From NCBI GenBank assembly GCA_044230315.1, contig JBGARJ010000024.1, positions 12,047 through 76,046 of the forward strand: 64,000 nucleotides of DNA, given 5' to 3'. The number at the start of each line of letters is the position of its first letter. Positions within the stretch are counted from its first letter, which is position 1. The stretch is from M3007 sp044230315. Lineage in GTDB: Bacteria > Bacteroidota > Bacteroidia > Chitinophagales > Saprospiraceae. The notes beneath the pieces are model-generated. The model did not search any database. It was not told the origin of the DNA and was given only the letters and a program-made list of their open reading frames with translations. Made by a program: the position numbers and the translations under genes. Shown piece by piece: positions 62,147 through 64,000 of this stretch.

Positions 62147-63571
62147 TCATTCCCCACGCCCCGCTACCGCCACTTTGCAGCTCCCGACGCGCCCCAAAAC
62201 ATCGGTCACCACCAGGTTGTAAATACCCGCCTTGACGCCGGGCGAAAACCGGATACCGGAGGGATATTCCAGGGCGACCGGTATTTCGCGGCCGGCAAAA
62301 TCGAACATCCGCACCTGCCGGACGGGCGCCCGGGTCAGCAGCGTGCAATACCCCCTGGCCGGATTGGGAAAGAGCAGCAGTTCCGCCACCGGGATTTCGC
62401 CAGCCGGCCCGCCAACGGCCGTGCTCTGGCAGTACAGCGTATCCAGGCAGCCGTCGTTGCTGACCTTGACCAGCCAACAATAGAGTTTGTTGCCGTCGTT
62501 GGCCGAACCGCCGGCCACGATGCTACCGCTGGACAATACCCCGCCGCCGCCGAAAAAACCGCCGTTGGTGTACACCACCGGTACCGGCGGCAGGATCGCA
62601 CGCTCCCAGATGCTGTCGCCCGACGGCGAGAACTTGTACAACCATCCGGCATCTGTTGTCGAGCTGTCGTTGATTCCGACAATGGTCTCTCCCAGGCCGA
62701 CGTATTGGCCGTCCACGGTCCGGTCAATTCTGCGAAACTCCACATCGGCATTCGCACTTCCGATATAGCCGAAATGCCGTACCCATTGAACCTGAAAATT
62801 GGTATCGAGTTTGGACAGCGTAGGTTGAAGAAGCCGTGTTGTGCCGACCACGGCAGCCGGATACACGCCAAAAAGCAGGAGGCCGTCGGCATCAGCCGAC
62901 ACAATTTTGCTTAAATACCCGATCTCCGGCTCCGGCTTCGATTCCCAAAAGCGGGTCTTTTCGCCTGCGAGGTTGATATAAAAAATGGAGGTGGTCCCGC
63001 TGCCTAATTTGACCGGGCTGTATGGTTTGACTTCGCTGAACATGACGCCCACGTACAGTGAATCACTGATCGTACGAACATCCAGGATGTTATTGGTATA
63101 ATTGGAGTTTGCCAAATACTGAAACCAAATCGTCTCGCCCTGTTTGTCCACATACCGGATAAACCCGTCGCCGTAGTAGTCGGGCCGCTGGATGGTCCCA
63201 AATAGCAGATACCCCTGGGGCGTTTCGGTGAGTAAATAGAAGTAATTGCTCAAATTGACCGAATCGGGGTATTCTTTGATGAATTCTACCTGCAACGCGC
63301 GGTTCACCTTGATCAATACGGCGCTGTTTCGGTAGTATGGGGCCGCAGTCATGGCGTATCCGTCGGCGGTCTTGATGATTTTTCCCCAATATTTATCTAT
63401 ACTGTAAAGATCGCCTAGCGAATCCACAAGTACGTCGGCCTGCAAAACATTAGCCGAGTGAATCCAGTTTGGCCAGCAGCACCCTTTGCCGCCATTTACA
63501 TTGACTCCGTTTCCAGGCCAACCCATAGCCGATAATAGTGTCGCGGTCAACAAGGAGATCATAAAATTCAT
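62147..63571 (-). CDS. T9SS type A sorting-domain protein, main frame of a frameshifted gene
   Basis: The 474-codon frame encodes the body and T9SS sorting domain of a secreted protein. Native sequence starts about NVLQADVLVDSLGDLYSIDK; the first 40 codons of this frame are out-of-frame reading of the real N-terminus, which lies in the frame 63450-63677. Removing one base at 63452 joins the two into LDSLGNVLQADV, the usual wording of such proteins. The body is AT-rich and has the repeated beta pattern of T9SS cargo; the C-terminus reads ELLLFPNPARGYCTLL, FDFAGREIPVALE, GVKAGIYNLVVTD. A second copy of the 3' end (158 of 160 bases identical) follows beyond the gene start at 63841-64000. Confidence 0.75.
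   Translation of the reverse strand: MNFMISLLTATLLSAMGWPGNGVNVNGGKGCCWPNWIHSANVLQADVLVDSLGDLYSIDKYWGKIIKTADGYAMTAAPYYRNSAVLIKVNRALQVEFIKEYPDSVNLSNYFYLLTETPQGYLLFGTIQRPDYYGDGFIRYVDKQGETIWFQYLANSNYTNNILDVRTISDSLYVGVMFSEVKPYSPVKLGSGTTSIFYINLAGEKTRFWESKPEPEIGYLSKIVSADADGLLLFGVYPAAVVGTTRLLQPTLSKLDTNFQVQWVRHFGYIGSANADVEFRRIDRTVDGQYVGLGETIVGINDSSTTDAGWLYKFSPSGDSIWERAILPPVPVVYTNGGFFGGGGVLSSGSIVAGGSANDGNKLYCWLVKVSNDGCLDTLYCQSTAVGGPAGEIPVAELLLFPNPARGYCTLLTRAPVRQVRMFDFAGREIPVALEYPSGIRFSPGVKAGIYNLVVTDVLGRVGSCKVAVAGRGE
62191..62350 (-). repeat. T9SS sorting-domain direct repeat, copy A
   Basis: These 160 bases encode about 53 residues of the sorting domain (YCTLLTRAPVRQVRMFDFAG ... NLVVTDVLGR). They match 63841-64000 at 158 positions; the differences are at 62201 and within the GGATACCGG/GGATCCCGG word. 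Confidence 0.9.
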
Positions 63572-63677
63572 TGTTTATGAAACCAAAATCTTTTGCGAGG
63601 TTAAAACTTGCTTGCCCGAATAAGGGAAAGGCTGCTGATAATAGTAAAGCGATAAGATATAATCGAAGGTTTTTCAT
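63450..63677 (-). pseudogene. N-terminal fragment of the frameshifted T9SS protein
   Basis: The 75 codons encode the signal peptide MKNLRLYLIALLLSAAFPLFG and the start of the mature chain (NLAKDFGFINNEFYDLLVDR ... VLLAKLDSLG), then stop at TAA. Deleting one base of that stop restores the reading into the main frame ending at 62147. Together they form a gene of about 509 codons. The frameshift may be real (pseudogene), a phase-variation-like event or a sequencing error; the site is not in a homopolymer. Confidence 0.75.
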
Positions 63678-63693
63678 ACAAGAACGAGTAAAG

Positions 63694-63718
63694 GGTATCG
63701 GGAGCAGGCTGCGATACC
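63694..63718. terminator. Small hairpin upstream of the frameshifted T9SS gene
   Basis: GGTATCG (63694-63700) and CGATACC (63712-63718) pair around an 11-base loop, 17 bases before the start codon at 63677. It may end the upstream T9SS gene's transcript or lie in the leader of this gene. There is no T-tract. Confidence 0.3.
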
Positions 63719-63795
63719 ATGGCTTACAAAGATGCGGATAGTCATAACAAAAATATTAGCCCCCGATTCGCCGGAACGGTCGGCTGCGCGGAGGC

Positions 63796-64000
63796 GTCAT
63801 TGTTTTCCCGAAACAACCAGTAGTTTTCTACTCCCCACACGCCCCAAAACGTCGGTCACCACCAGGTTGTAAATACCCGCCTTGACGCCGGGCGAAAACC
63901 GGATCCCGGAGGGATATTCCAGGGCGACCGGTATTTCGCGGCCGGCAAAATCGAACATCCGCACCTGCCGGACGGGCGCCCGGGTCAGCAGCGTGCAATA
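63796..64000 (-). CDS. T9SS type A sorting domain, C-terminal end of a gene running off the window
   Basis: Only the last 68 codons are inside the window. They read YNLVVTDVLGRVGS at the end and stop at TGA (63796-63798) after RKLLVVSGKQ. The rest of the gene lies beyond base 64000. The bases 63841-64000 match the sorting domain of the neighbouring gene at 62191-62350 almost perfectly, while the last 15 codons differ. The product should be a secreted T9SS cargo protein. Confidence 0.8.
63841..64000 (-). repeat. T9SS sorting-domain direct repeat, copy B (continues past the window)
   Basis: Same strand as copy A at 62191-62350, with two substitutions in 160 bases. The identity runs up to the window edge, so the full repeat is longer. 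Confidence 0.9.

Overview
The window looks like a chromosomal stretch of a GC-rich Bacteroidota, most likely of the Saprospiria/Lewinella-like group. The evidence is type IX secretion (T9SS) C-terminal sorting domains on several secreted proteins, a TonB-dependent receptor with an N-terminal carboxypeptidase-like domain, a bacillithiol glycosyltransferase (BshA), LytS/LytTR two-component pairs including a propeller-type sensor, and promoter -7 boxes close to TAnnTTTG. The order-level placement is inference. No rRNA, tRNA, CRISPR array or transposase gene was found.

Layout. 1-3.1 kb: mnmA (cut by the window edge), a thioredoxin-like secreted protein and a small membrane protein; the mnmA upstream region holds a 160-bp foldback element and a perfect 26-bp hairpin. 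3.2-5.1 kb: a NACHT NTPase with a membrane domain whose DNA is far more AT-rich than the rest of the gene. 5.3-13.3 kb: a tightly packed plus-strand run encoding a VIT/VWA protein, a lipoprotein with a caspase-like His/Cys pattern, an SH3-like secreted protein, a 1036-aa propeller histidine kinase and its LytTR regulator. 13.3-17.2 kb: O-antigen-ligase-like protein, Wzz-like chain-length protein and a TPR protein on the minus strand. 17.8-27.8 kb: acyl-CoA synthetase, pentapeptide-repeat protein, a B12-binding radical SAM gene split by a heptamer-built hairpin insertion, polyprenyl synthetase, two related small secreted proteins, a PhoD-like phosphatase and GpsA. 27.9-37 kb: a 1594-aa WD40/TPR protein, an HD-domain protein fused to a Pycsar-effector-like membrane domain, a polyprenol-phosphate mannosyltransferase-like protein, HemC and BshA. 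37.5-48.3 kb: ABC permease, a methyltransferase, a small membrane protein, a tricorn-like protease, a double amidohydrolase and a lipoprotein. 48.4-64 kb: T9SS cargo proteins, a second LytS/LytTR pair, a PKD protein, TonB receptor, LOG-family hydrolase, S9 peptidase and methyltransferase.

How it works together. Much of the window is cell-envelope biology: secreted proteases, T9SS cargo, surface polysaccharide and envelope sensing. The most unusual points are (a) the VIT/VWA - caspase-like - SH3 - sensor kinase - regulator operon, with two hydrophobic segments read from the same DNA in two frames; (b) two T9SS cargo genes each flanked by a second, nearly identical copy of the sorting-domain-coding 3' end (74/76 and 158/160 bases identical), with AT-rich bodies, which suggests cassette-like exchange of cargo modules upstream of a shared sorting tail; (c) the in-frame hairpin insertion in the radical SAM gene; and (d) the mosaic NACHT gene. 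A small intergenic repeat family built on GTTGGC...GCCAAC recurs at 19.7, 19.9, 37.1 and 38.9 kb. All functional calls rest on reading motifs by eye; no database search was run.
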